Assembly: GCA_973895155.1 (NCBI GenBank)
Contig: OZ316895.1
Span: 9,920,001-9,984,000 of the forward strand
Reading direction: 5' to 3'
Source: Marsupella aquatica
Lineage: Eukaryota; Marchantiophyta
Length of the DNA: 64,000 nt
Shown here piece by piece: positions 48,234 through 60,200 of this stretch. The stretch's first letter is position 1. Every line of letters begins with the position of its first letter. A program made the position numbers and the translations under genes. The notes below the pieces were generated by a model, which saw nothing but the letters and a program-made list of their open reading frames with translations, did not search any database and was not told where the DNA came from.

Positions 48234-50092
48234 TGTCACCTGCTTATCAAACGATTTACACGACAAATACCTATTTCCTCCTACTAAAATTGTTTGTTAT
48301 CGTATGACGAGAACGTGGAGGGATGCTATTTGGATTCTATTGCATGTAGGATGAGTATGTTTATTTCCGCTCCCGGAAATGTAATTTTTGATCAAGTCTA
48401 CCGATTAGCCTCTGTGCTTTTGATCAAGTCCCATGGACTACGCCACACACCCTTCTGCTGGTCGCTGGTGGAGTGCTGTCACCACCCCTCCTACTCACAT
48501 GGTTGACCAATCCGTGCAAGGATTCCTTAGACACTTCTTGGGGAAAGAACACAATCGTGAAACAGAAAAGATAACGTCACACCAAAACTTCAGGAATCAA
48601 ACCAAATCCATATCTTTTGGTAAAAAAATCGTAACACATTGCAAGGACAACCCAGCCTCCTGCCATCTGCCCAACTTCTGCCTCACTGGGACAAGTGCTA
48701 TACCTCTACCTCACTACTTTGGCTTGATTCCCTCCTCTGGCTATGAGATAACTTCCCTAAGCAAACACTAGACTGAGTTCCCCCCCTCCACTACTCCGGG
48801 GCTCTCCCCCTAAATACTGAAAAAAACACATCAAAGCACCCCTTACGGGGTCACAACAATGGCGGCTACCCTAGCGGTGCCACAAAAAAATCTTCCAAGA
48901 GGAATCCCTAACCTAAAACATGCGGCACACACATGCTCCTAACACCCTAATCTAACTATGGGACTGTCGGTGCCTTTGACGATCCCAATCACACTTGGTA
49001 GTCACGGGGAAGTGAGGGGGCCACTCAAGGTCAAAACCATCAACCATTTTGAACTACTCCCCTGAGGGGGGCCCTGGATAGCTCTGCTCCTCCTGATCAC
49101 GAATCCGTAAACGGACTCCGGACAACCAAGTTACGGATGTTTGAATCCATAATACGCCCGAGCTCATAACTTCTTCATCCTGACTCCGTTCTGGACGTGC
49201 CACACCTTGCCGGAATCAACTCCTTGAGCTCCTTCCAACAAGCCCGTGATTCCCCTCATCCAAGGTGTTGCATAATTTAAAATCCGTATGACCAACGTCC
49301 GTACGCCTCACTAGTCTTCCCCTGACTCGCTCACGGAACCGAGACTCCACCCCCGTGAATCCTCACTGTCGGCGCCCTCTACTGATGTGGGTGTAACACC
49401 TACTATTCTCCTTGTCGGGGGAGTCCTTCCCGGGGCCTGGCCAGAGGCTCCCCGTCTCCTCAATGCCGCCAAAGCTTGTCAGGCCCTTACATAACCATGG
49501 CTGATCGTGTCCTTCCATAGAGCGGCCTCCTCCTTGCGCCTACTACCCCACTCGTGGGAGCTTTTACTCCTGCTTGCCTTCTCCTGCCTGGGCTCTCTAC
49601 TCCCGGGGCTTGCTACTCTCGGGGCGGCCCTCCGTCTCGCGCCTGCTGCCTCCCAACTTGCGGGCACGCAACCTTACGTTGGGCCCTCCACCTGGCGCCC
49701 CATGGCTTGCGGGCTCCTCCTCCCCGATTGACTCCACCTGGCGCCCCACGGCTCGCGGGCTCCTCCTCCCCGGCTGACTCCACCATATTACACCGGGGCC
49801 AAGAAAAATTGTCGGGGTCTCCAAATATTAATTGGTGGTATCCCCTTAAGATGCCTAATTTTCTTCTCCCACAACGACAAGACCCAAGAGAGAAAAGGGT
49901 TAATTAAAAAAATAGTTCTTCCCGGGTTCAAATAGCTTCGGCCCTCCAGAGCAACACGAACACACACCGGGATGATTAACTTTTAAGAAATTAAAAAAAT
50001 TGAAAAACTCTTGTGTATATTGGCTTATTTATTTACATGCATCTTGCCAATAACACCTAATGGTGACTTTTCAAGATGGGGACCCCGTCACA
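48234..50092. mobile_element. Solo LTR (1859 bp) nested in copia copy 2
   Basis: The insert begins TGTCACCTGC and ends CCCCGTCACA (TG...CA). It is flanked on both sides by TTGAG (48229-48233 and 50093-50097), the 5-bp duplication of an LTR element. Copy 1 shows the uninterrupted reverse transcriptase sequence at this point. Its length and C-rich middle suggest a Ty3/gypsy-type LTR. No gag or pol sequence lies inside it. Open frames at 49479-49907 are low-complexity Pro/Arg/Ser and are probably not genes. Confidence 0.85.
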
Positions 50093-52038
50093 TTGAGTAC
50101 TTAGCAACTGGTGAGAATATCTCATTATAATCCACACCTTTTTCCTGTGTGAATCCCTTGGCTACCAACCTAGCCTTGTAGACCTTCGATCCACCTCCTA
50201 TGGACTGATCCTTTAGCTTGTATATCCAGTTGTTGTCCACCACTTGCTGTCCCTTAGGCAGCTTGACAAGCTCTCAAGTTTTGTTGTCCTTCAGTGACTG
50301 CATTTCCGTTTGCATTGCTACAACCCACTCTTGCTTCTCGTTTGAAGCACTTGCTTCATGAAATGAAGAAGGTTCCCCTTCTTCCAAAATCAACGCGTCA
50401 CCCTCATCATCAGTAACAAAGTCCTCCTCTTGCAATTGAGATGAATCAACCCACTGTCCATACCTTGGTGGAGCGCGTACAGTGCGACCAGATGCTCTTC
50501 TAGCCGATGACTTCGGTTGATCTGCGTGTGCTGGTACAATTTGAAGCTCAGCAGCATCCATTTGCTGCTCACCAACATCAACAAACTCCTCTGGTTCCTC
50601 TGGCACAGAAACCAACTCCATAATTGGAGCAACTCCTTCTCTCCGGTCATGCACCTCATGACCAATCTCCCCCTCAACGAGATCCGGGATAGGAGATTTT
50701 CCTTTGTCAGTACGGGAGACCTGAGTATTCTCCCCCTCCTTCAATAATCTGGATTCATTGAAGGAAACATCCCTACTGACAACGAGCTTATAGGCAATAG
50801 GATCCCATAGCCTATAGGCTTTCACACCACTCTGGCACCCAAGAAAAACACATTTATTGGAGGTAGGATCCAACTTGGTCCTATTCTGCTTTGGTGTGAG
50901 AGCATATGCATCACTTCCAAAAACTACCAAGCCATGATAGTCTGCTTGCCGCTTATAGCGCATCTCAAACGGCGTTTTGAAATTGATAGCACTAGAAGGA
51001 GAAAGATTTACCAAATAAGTTGCGATATTGACAACTTCTGCCCAAAATTCTTGTGGTAAACCTGATTGGCTCAACATACTTCGTGACCGCTCCAATAGTG
51101 TCCGATTGAGCCTCTCAGCGACACCATTCTGCTGCGGAGTATAAACTATGGTGAGATGGCAAATTATCCCCTGTTCTGAACAGTACTTTTCAAATTCCAC
51201 TGAAGTGTACTCCCCGCCGTTCTCTGACCTCAAACTCTTCACCCTTGTATCCAAACACTTGACCGTGTTTCCAGTCTGATTCTCCATCTGGGTCTTCCAC
51301 TTCTTAAAAATGGACAAGACATCAGACTTATGCGTCATGAAATAAATCCACACAAATCTTGAGTAATCGTCAATAAATGATACATAGTACAACTTTCCAG
51401 AGTATGAGGGAGTCGGGGATGGACCCCACACGTCACTATGTATATACTCAAGAACCGCTTTGGAACGATAAGTTCCAACACCAAAAGCACGACGATGCTG
51501 CTTTCCAAGAATGCAATGCTCACAAAACTTTAATTTACAAGATTGCAAATCAGAAATGAGCCCATTCTTCCGTAAGATAGCCAAACCCTTCTCACTCATG
51601 TGGCCTAGCCGTGAATGCCATAGTTAAGTCATCTCCCCGTGAGATTTGGTTACATTGGCCTCTCCACATACAGTATTGTCCTGTAACACATACAAATTCT
51701 TTTGTCTGCTCCCCTTCAAAATCACTGTCTCTCCCGACTTGACTTGAAGTTCATCATCAATAACGCTCCATTGATGACCATTTGAATCCAACACACCAAG
51801 TGAAATCAGATTCTTACGCATGTTAGGTACATACCTGACTCCGGACACTGTGCGTACAATGCCATCAAACATTTGAATCTTCAGAGACCCAATTCCCTCA
51901 ATTTGACAGGAGTGATCATTTCCCATCAGAACTGAAAAACTCACGAATGTAACAAATATGAAAAGAGCAAGCACAATCAAGAATCCATACATCATCTGCT
52001 CTCCTAGATGACGTGCACAGGGCATACTCCCGGCTTCA
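50093..52038 (-). pseudogene. Copia copy 2: protease, integrase and RT N-terminus, disrupted
   Basis: After the conserved UGA (52036-52038) the frame reads through the protease motif WILDCACSFHIC, as in copy 1. It then loses a short segment after EFFS and has a stop at 51624-51626. The integrase frame 50274-51599 (441 codons) is intact. It includes HSDVWGPSPTPS, SFIDDYSRFVW, NGVAERLNRTLLERS and the downstream linker, and it ends where TGG has become TGA (50274-50276). The RT start (KARLVAKGFTQEKGVDY region) lies at 50093-50270 and is split from the catalytic core by the solo LTR. Confidence 0.9.
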
Positions 52039-53073
52039 TAAAACATACTCATCATTGAGTAAATCAGCTTCTCCATTAGCCCTAGCCACATTTGCCGATG
52101 AAGTTTTCGTTGCCTTTCCTTTACAGTCTCGCTTGAAGTGTCCAACTTGGTTGCACTTCCAACATGTCACCTACCTCCTTTGAGGGGATTTACCCCTGGA
52201 CTTAGATCTGGATTTAGATCTAAACTGGGTTCTACGGTCCCCAGTTGGTCGTTACATACTCCTCCCACGGTAAACATTGAGAGCAGCACCAGATGATGAA
52301 GGCTGTGACGTGATGTGCATCTTCTGTTGAAGATCGTCACTAAGCAGAGAACTTACCACGTCATTGTATGAAATGGTATCCCTATCACGATGCAACAACA
52401 CTCGTGATAGGGACTGGTAAGATGGAGGCAATGAACTGAGAAGCTGCAGAGTCTTCGTCTCATCATTCAAAGTCTCTTCAAGGTTTTCCAAGTCAATGAC
52501 CATGTCGTTGAAAGCATCCACATGGTCTTGCAACTTTGTACCGGATTCTTTCATCCTGAAACTCATCAGTTTGTAGGAAGTATAGAGTCGGTTCGACAAT
52601 TCTTTGCGGTGATACTTGCTCTGCAATTCCGCAAACAAGGACATGCAATCCTTATGTGCACCCAATTGCTTGATGATGGGAGGCATGAGATAGAGTGTAA
52701 CACACCACACTCCCTGCTCCTGCATGCGGTCCCATTGTTTCTCATCAATATCGTCTTCATGAGGGCTCAGCAGTTGGTCCATCCCTGACGCATAGAGCAC
52801 TCCCTTCACCTGCTTCTCCTATGCAAGTAGTCAGAGCGCCCATCATACTTTGTCACTTCATACATGGGTCCCCCAAGCTTGAAAGTCCCCATCTTCTTCT
52901 TTGGCACTACCGTGAGCTCCGGTAGTAGTAATGCTTCCTCCACCACACGCCGCATCGGTGATGGTATTGGAGTCACGTGCTCTTCCTCTTGCTCCTCTCT
53001 CTACCCCTCAAACCGCCGCGGTAATCCTCGTGCTTCAAGTTCCACATCTTCAAAAAACTACTCCGAATCACTC
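52036..53073 (-). pseudogene. Copia copy 2: gag, disrupted
   Basis: Homologous throughout to the open gag of copy 1. Stops lie at 53058-53060 (Glu to TAG), 53001-53003, 52252-52254 and 52171-52173. A one-base loss lies near 52824. The zinc knuckle keeps the complete CWKCNQVGHFKRDC pattern. It ends in the same TGA as copy 1, followed in frame by protease. Confidence 0.9.
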
Positions 53074-53445
53074 ATATGAGAAAATCACAAAAATATCATT
53101 TTTCACAACTTCTCAAAAAACCGAAACTCAACACCGTCACATAGCTCACAAAGCTAGAAGTCCAATACTGAAAACCGAAATCAAAATCAAAATTTGACGG
53201 AAAAATTATTCAAATTTTGATCGAGGTGGGTAAAACCTTGGGAAACTCCCCCGTTTTGACCACCTCAGGGAATAACCAAAATACCAAGTACAACCCATTG
53301 TCGGAATTGCAATGCAATCGGTGCGCCGTGTTGCCAACTTCAATGGCTACGACCTCACCGAAAAAGAACCAAAAAAGTTACTGTTCGGCAGACAAAATCT
53401 TTGTCGGACGACCAAAAAATAGCTCTCTATTTTTTGTGAATATTC

Positions 53446-55130
53446 CCGTATAGTCCGACAAGTCTCATAGAGGGCTGTTCCCCCTGTCTCAAGCGGTTAA
53501 AATGGAGGGTCAGAGGGCCCGGGATGCGGCACAACCAATGAGGAGGAGGAGAGAAAAAAATTCAGAAAAAACACTTTAAAATGGGTCTTAAAGCCCCTGG
53601 AAAAGGTGCATGTATTCGCAGCCACGCGCACGTATTTGCGACCAGAATTGCATATAAAGTGCAAAAATATGTGAAAAAACGGGTTTAAATGGGTCAAAAC
53701 ACGCATATTTGGGCCGTATAAGGGCGTTTTGGGCCGTATTTTCACCAAAAAAAGCACATTTTTTGCGCTTAAAGGGGTGTGGGAGGCCCGGGCGCGCGCC
53801 GGGGCATATGGCAAAGTAGGTTTATCGGGATTTGAAGGTATACAGGCCGTATGGGGGCAAAAAAATGCCCTAAACTAACCTTAAAATGTGCCAAAAAATG
53901 ACACAAAGGCCGTGTTATAAACCTCAGCTGCCTTCGCTTTGGTTTTTAATGAGAAAAGTGATGACCGCTGTCGTGGGGATTCCCTTTAGAAGGCTAGAAT
54001 CCATATTGTGTTATTTGAGTTTATATGAAAAAGAATTTACTGAAAAGTTTCATAGTAGTACTATTAGAGCATATATGTTACATTCTATTTGCAGTGTGTA
54101 CATTCTACAATAATACACAGTAGTTCCACCATTTATGCATAGTAGTTTTACCAACTATGCATAGTAATTCCATCAACTACGCATAGTAGTTGCACCAATT
54201 ACGCATAGTAATTTCACCAACTACGCATAGTAGTTGCACCAACTACGCATAGTAGTTTCACCAATTACACGTAATAACTCCACCAACTACGCACAGTAGT
54301 TCCATCAACTATGAATAGTATTAGCACATTTATAGGTGTTTGATGCTTGCCACTTGGCTTCCATCCAAGGGTCAAGGCATCGATCCATGCCCTCTTGGAA
54401 AGCACAAAGGGACACTATAAATAAAGTGAAGAGGAGCACACTCTCCTCATTCGCATTGTTTGATCTATCATGTTAGACTTGCAACACTGTAAGGAACTAT
54501 TTCCTTCTTGTGCACATGTCTTGTTTATTATTTACATCCATGCTTGGGTACTAACTTGATTGTTGGCCTTAATTAGAACTATTTTATGTTTTATGTTTAT
54601 TAGTCTTGAGATCAATTTAGTGTGCTTGTAATGAATAATATGATAAATGGAGTACCTAGAATTTATCCCCCACTTGCTCTGCCATTTGTCAATCCTTTCT
54701 TAATTAGAATTCATTGTCTTAGCAAACATACCATGAGAATGCATCTTCTTTATCATTTTGGGTTTGAGTTAATGGAAACAGTTATGAATAGCAATACAGC
54801 ATTTGTATACCCGATTGTTGTTTATGGAAATGAATGGAATATAATTATTTTTATTTTATATTAGATGGATTTTAATAGACAACCCGTAAATGTACCGGAG
54901 TTAGATTTGAATAGGCTTCCTAATAATGTGTCTGATTTTCCTTCATCTATTGACATTAGAGTGGTATGTCGTAAGAAAATTGATTGTAGAGATGTTTTAG
55001 TTAGAAAGTATGGAGATGAAAGATACAATGTTATGCTTAGGATGTCAAAGCCTATGATTATATCATCTATGGTAAATCTTAAGATCATAGTCTTTGTTTT
55101 CTATAATTGACTTATCTAATTATACGATTC
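53446..55130. mobile_element. Probable unclassified insertion in the copia copy 2 leader
   Basis: Homology with the copy 1 leader is clear up to GAATATTC at 53445 and then stops. The following 1.7 kb has no counterpart in copy 1. It holds a GC-rich part (53450-53830, with GGGCCGTAT repeats), a 22-bp array and AT-rich sequence. The AT-rich part has an exon-like frame starting MDFNRQPVNVPELDLNRLPN at 54865, bounded by TTATATTAG and GGTAAATC splice-like motifs. No termini or known domain were identified, and the right boundary is approximate. Confidence 0.45.
54119..54323. repeat. 22-bp tandem array, about nine units
   Basis: Units of AGTAGTTNCACCAACTACGCAT and close variants run head to tail with about 10-25 percent divergence. 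The array sits within the extra DNA of the copia copy 2 leader. Confidence 0.9.
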
Positions 55131-56027
55131 GTTGGAAATTGCAATCCATGACTTGACTTGGGAAGTAAGTTATGTGGAAAGAAGATAGGCCGATTCGAGG
55201 CTTAGTGTGAGGAAGCCGCTCATCGTAGAGTGGGACAAAGGCTGTGAGAGATATTTTACAGGATAATGGCGAGAGAAATTGATCGACAAAGGGGATCACA
55301 ATGGTAATGTGAGGTGAGAAAATGCGTACTTTGGAAAGGTTTCTTCCAAGATAGGAAAAACAAGAGCTCGGTGCTTCCCAAGAACTAAAGATGCCCCCGA
55401 TACCGTCGACATAAAAATGTTGTCGAATTGCACCGGGACATCTGTAGCTCCACCAAAGAAGAGAAAACCTCCGCCGTGTCTTACTCTCTACGCGTCAAGG
55501 GCCAATCCCGGACTCAAAACGATTGCCTCACCACAATCTCTCTGTTGAGCCTCAGCACTTCGCGTTTCTTCCTCCTAGTCAAGCGTCACGATGAGTAATC
55601 TGGTTTAGGGAAAAATAAGCACCATAGCTTGTCAAAAAACCAGAACTCAACTTTCACTCATCACGACGCACTCGCTCCACAAACTCTAGCAAACCAGGTA
55701 CCAAAATGACCAGCTCGCTTCAACCTTCAACTTGAGCTATAACATGCAATGCTTCCCGCACCGCACAGCTCACACCATTGAAAAAACAATCTCTGGTCTC
55801 TCCCCCGAAATCTCGTCGAACACGAATAAACCCTGAACGATGCAAACTTCAATTCCTTTGCACCACGGATACCGATCAGCGAGTTCTAACCACTGTTAGA
55901 AAGCCCTCTCACTAACCTATTCGCTCAGCCACACACATTCGAGTTTCATGCAACGAAACCCTAAATGCAACACCAACAATGAACGCTGGAAAACCATCAC
56001 GAAGAAACCTCGTCACCTCCCAGGCAT

Positions 56028-56039
56028 GCTCTGATACCA
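56028..56039 (-). other. Primer binding site of copia copy 2
   Basis: The minus strand reads TGGTATCAGAGC one or two bases inside the 5' LTR, identical to copy 1 and complementary to initiator tRNA-Met. Confidence 0.9.
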
Positions 56040-56041
56040 AT

Positions 56042-56386
56042 TGTTGAGCATAGACGACAATCGCAACGGCAAGCCCATGAACCATCCAACGCACAAGAGT
56101 CGACACAGAGAGATACGTGGTTCACCTCCACATGAGGCTACGTCCACGGGAACACACATGAGCTTTACTGCACTCTAGGCCGACCGGCCATACCAAGCAT
56201 CCACAGCGTAAGCTCTCTCTATCTCTCAACTAGCTCCATAACAATGAGCCTGAGTTCCCCCTCTCCAAGGAAACACCGCTTGGTTATAGAGTGTGCACAG
56301 CATGACTAACCTAACCAAGTCTGCGACTAAGGTTAGCCTTAACTACGGTACATTCGTAACTCTAGACCTAAGAGTAAATCCTAACA
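56042..56386 (-). repeat. 5' LTR of copia copy 2
   Basis: 345 bp, TG...CA bounded, followed by CTAAC at 56387-56391. It shares the CGTGGACGTAGCCTC block with copy 1 and with the solo LTR at 25846. Confidence 0.92.
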
Positions 56387-56660
56387 CTAACATTGATAGA
56401 TTTTGTCAAGTACTAAGGAGATGATGAGTTTTTAATTTTACTTTAGCTTTCCAATGAGTGTGACATTAAGAGATTTTATCAAGACAATACTAAAGAGGTC
56501 ACGAGTTTCTAAATCTTGATCTTGAGTTTTCCAATGAGTGTGACATTGAGAGATTTTATCAAGACAATACTAAAGAGGTCACGAGCTTCTAAATCTTGAT
56601 CTTGAGTTTTCCAATGAATCAAACATTGACAGATTTTATCAAGTACTAAGGAGATTGATT
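56387..56660. repeat. Minisatellite, right half (about 75-85 bp units)
   Basis: At least three units contain GATTTTRTCAAG, ACTAAAGAGGTCACGAG, AAATCTTGATCTTGAG and TTTTCCAATGAGTGTGACAT. Two consecutive units are nearly identical. It is the continuation of the array at 46080-46394. Confidence 0.85.
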
Positions 56661-57258
56661 ATTTAGTTTTACAATGCGAAGCCAAAGGGGTTTTAACTAT
56701 GTACATTTCTATTGGTTGGTTTTTTCAAGCTTGCAAACAATTAAAAAATACAAGTATTTTGATATAAAACACTGATATATCTTTGACAAACATTAAAATG
56801 GTAATTTTATTTTACTAAATGACATATCTCCCTTTGTATTTTGGTTTTTTTTACGTTCAATATTTACGACATGGTGCCCCAAAAATTACGTTGCTTTTGC
56901 CACAAACAGGAATGTGCATGTTTGTTATTGTTAAAAGTAGGATCATTCCTGTTTGTGGTTGGTTGTGGTGATGTGGCGCAACCTCGTGCCAGGGAATTTG
57001 CAAGAGACCTCTCATGGGGGTCCGTAAAAATAGAGGGAAAATGATTTAAAAAAATACACAACAATTAGTGTTACTTTGGACTCAAGATCATCCATTTTTT
57101 ACAAGCAATTTAAACTAAAATGAAAAAAACTGTTTTGAAAACCAATAAAAATTAGTGTTACTTGGACTCAAAATCATTTTTACCAAAATTAGTGTTAGTA
57201 ACACTAATTTTGTACTAACACTAATTCTTGCATAGCACTAATTATGGTGAACAGTGTA

Positions 57259-60200
57259 GGTAAGGTAAGGTGTAACATCTAAATGGATGACTAGGACTGA
57301 ATTGTGAAAGTGATGTATGGGATGATGTGGACATGGAAATTAACCACGTATTTAGATCGTAACCACTCGACCCGGTTTGGCCTTGACGGGCATATTGGGG
57401 CTCTCGACCCCGTCAAACAGGCATTCCGTCACCCGGTCGCCTAGTCCCCCACCCAGCCCAGCCCCGACCCCGACCCCGGCTCGGCCCTGCTCGGCCCCGA
57501 CCCTGCCCCAACCATTTTTGACCCGGTCCACCATTTTTGACCGGCCCCCCACCATTTTTGACCATTTTGACCCCACCCCCACCATTTTTGACTCGGTCCG
57601 GCCCCGACCTTGCCCGGTCCCCCACCATTTTTGACCCACCCCGATCAATCTTGACCCAGCCCGGCCCCAACCTCGCACGGTCCTCCCACCCGAGCAACCC
57701 GGCCCCTATCCCGACCCTGACCCTGCCCGGCCGGGACCCCAAACTGGGGACCGGCTTGCTAGACCGGGGGAGTCCGGGGGGAGTCTAGGGGAAAACTCAG
57801 GAATGGCTGGGGAATAAGTGAGAATTTGCGTCAAATTGCCTGTTTTTGGCCTGTCATTTGAACATTTACGTGCCAGGCAAGGTATCAAGTTACTTGTCAC
57901 ATTAAATCTGGCCAGTGGATAGTAATCTTTTGGCAACTGTGATATGGTAGTCTTTTGACAAGTGTCAATTGTGGAGCTTATATTTTGTTTGAAGGAGGAA
58001 TTTGTTCGATGGAGCTGTAAACCCAAACCTTTGCCTTGATTGGGGTCCAGCTTTGAAGATTTACTTAATGTCAGTGTTCTCTTTGCACTAGGGCCTCATA
58101 AAGCAGATTTCACCTATTGTGAGGGCAGATTGTCCATCCCTAAAAACTATCAAATTTGCTTGATGCCCGAGTGCAAAACCTGGCCTTGATGAGGGGGAGT
58201 CCAACTTTGAAAACTTACTTGACAAGGTCAAACTACAATTTGATACATAGTGGGAGAATCAAACCCATGATCCCAACAGAAAACACCATCTCAACAAGTC
58301 TTAAAGTTGGGCCCCCAGGAAGTAAATTTCTCTCCTACAGTACTTTCTGTACAAATTTGAGACAAATATCACACTGCTTATTAGAGATATTTCTCTCATA
58401 GCCAAAGAAACCCAAAAAAAGAGGCCAAACCAGGAGACAGGATCCAAGAGCTAGACAGATCCAATGAAGGGAAATAGAAGAAGATCAAAGAGCCAAAAAG
58501 GCCAAGAGTCCCCTACAACAACAAAGGGAGAAAGCCTTACTACTAGTAGGAAACTCATATGCACCCAAGTAAAGGGACCGCAACCTGCTTATTATTCCGA
58601 CCTCTTAAAGAGTTGTTGTCACACTGCTTTATTACTAAGGCATGTTAAAGCTTCAAAGTTTGGGATGATGGCTTTTGGTCATAAACAATGGCTAGATCTC
58701 TTAAATGAGTGTTGTGTACATGTTTTTTTGTTTTTTTTTTCAAGTAGCCTCTGCAATGACTTATGCTTTTAATAGGGTTGTATATGAGTTTTTTCCCTTC
58801 TTTTTTGCACTAGCCTCTACAGCTACCTTACGGTCATGGCACATGATCGATCTTCATGGCAAAGAGTTATGGACTAACAATGAGTTTGGTAGTCCAAAAA
58901 TTTTCTGTCCATAACCTCTTATACTAAGGTCCATCAAATATTGAGCTTTGAGACTCCTTTAAAAATAAAATAAAATGAAATGAAATGAACAGTGAGCTTT
59001 GAGAACCCGTTCTGTGTTCCTTGGTATGACTCTAGTCTGATTGTCGTTTGTCATCATCCATTCGTGGAAAGGTTGTGGATTAATTAAGTTACTTGAGAGC
59101 AGAGAGGGACGAGAGTCGACGCGAGGAGAGGAGAGGAGAGGAGAAGCGAAGCGGAGGTTGAGAGGCGAGGGAATTGATAGCAGTGGAAAGGAGTAGGCCG
59201 AAAGACAAGCAGGCGGGGATTGAGGCGAGGAGAGGAAGAGGAAGAGTGGAGGATTGCGTAATTGAGGACGAAGAGCCAGAGGTGGTGCCAGAGGTGTAGA
59301 AGATTTCGTTCCACGTACGTTTTTGGGCGGGCTCACTGTGAAAGCGGAAGGGAAAACGTCTAGGAGACGGGGAGAGTTGACAGAAGAAGGTGAGGTTGAT
59401 TGATTGATTGATTGTGATTCCCTGGAGCGGTGGGGGTCTAGGTTTTCATTGTGGAGGGCCTCTTCCTGTCTGTGGCTGGCAATTCTCTGTTGCTAAGAGA
59501 AGGATTCAGTCTAGCGTCGAGGCAAGGGGAAGGGTACAATTGTCGTGGGATCTAGATTCTTATACGCCTTTCCGTAACCGTGTAGATTTGTTTCGCCAGC
59601 TCTGTCGTTTAGATATCGGACGGGCATATTGCTGGCTGGGTTGATTGATTGAGGATAATGGTGCAGAGATTCCCTAGGGCAGTGGATTGTTTTTCCGCCT
59701 CTTGTGAGGGTCTCTCATGTGCCAGTTGATTCCTTGAGAGTGTGGGGATTGAGAAGTGAGGGGTTTGGGGGGCGGAGAGGTCCCTTAATCCAGTCATTTG
59801 GGAATACCAGTGTCCGCTTGCGTGACTCAATTCCTTAGCTCAGAGATCGGACCTTGGATTGATTGACAAGTTGGGCATCGGACAGGTGATGTAGTGGATT
59901 CCTATAAGCTACGTTGACACGTTGTTGCGTCGGAACATTCAGAGATTGTGTGGGCGGGTGAGCAGACTGGCGGGCAGGGCACTGGTGTTCACGAGTTTTT
60001 ACTAGAGAGCCTGTCCACCATTCGTGGATTTCGAATTAGGGTTGCCCGTGGACGAGGTTCGGTGCAACACACGGGCAGGAAATTGTGTTGATGAAGGCGG
60101 CTCTGTGGTGCAGGATTTAGTTTGCAGGACAGGGGATTCTGGTGAATTTGTCGACGATTGGAGATTTTCGTTGTGGCTTTCGTTGTGGCCGGGATTCATT

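Larger units (their letters stand above)
46395..56386 (-). mobile_element. Ty1/copia LTR retrotransposon, copy 2 (9992 bp with nested inserts, older)
   Basis: This is the same family and orientation as copy 1. LTRs are at 56042-56386 (5', 345 bp) and 46395-46734 (3', 340 bp). It has a CTAAC target duplication, primer site 56028-56039 and purine tract 46735-46746. The two LTRs differ by about ten substitutions and one 5-bp indel, so this insertion is clearly older than copy 1. It is interrupted within RT by a 1859-bp solo LTR (48234-50092), and its leader carries about 1.7 kb not found in copy 1. The coding region contains many stops and frameshifts. It nevertheless keeps residues lost in copy 1 (zinc-knuckle Cys and several Gln codons). 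Confidence 0.93.
45311..57258. mobile_element. DNA transposon with 23-bp terminal inverted repeats, split by nested insertions
   Basis: The left end TACACTATTCACCATAATTAGTG and the complement of the right end match at 22 of 23 positions. Subterminal ATTAGTGTTAGTMACACTAAT palindromes occur just inside both ends. Removing the 9992-bp copia element leaves about 1.95 kb, a sensible size for a non-autonomous element. TA occurs at both outer boundaries and could be a 2-bp target duplication. No transposase is recognisable in the remaining interior. The MITE at 27927-28234 is a relative. Confidence 0.7.

Noticed and set aside
49479-49907. Several overlapping long frames encoding Pro/Leu/Arg-rich peptides on both strands
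   Set aside because: They lie inside the solo LTR and are open because of GC-rich low complexity. No domain, start context or splice support.
57352-57788. Opposing open frames rich in Gly/Arg or Pro/Thr
   Set aside because: Low-complexity products of the GC-rich repeat block, with no recognisable domain.
59084-59336. Minus-strand Ser/Leu/Pro-rich frames near 59.1-59.3 kb
   Set aside because: They are antisense to the GA-rich ATG3 leader region, with low complexity and no domain.
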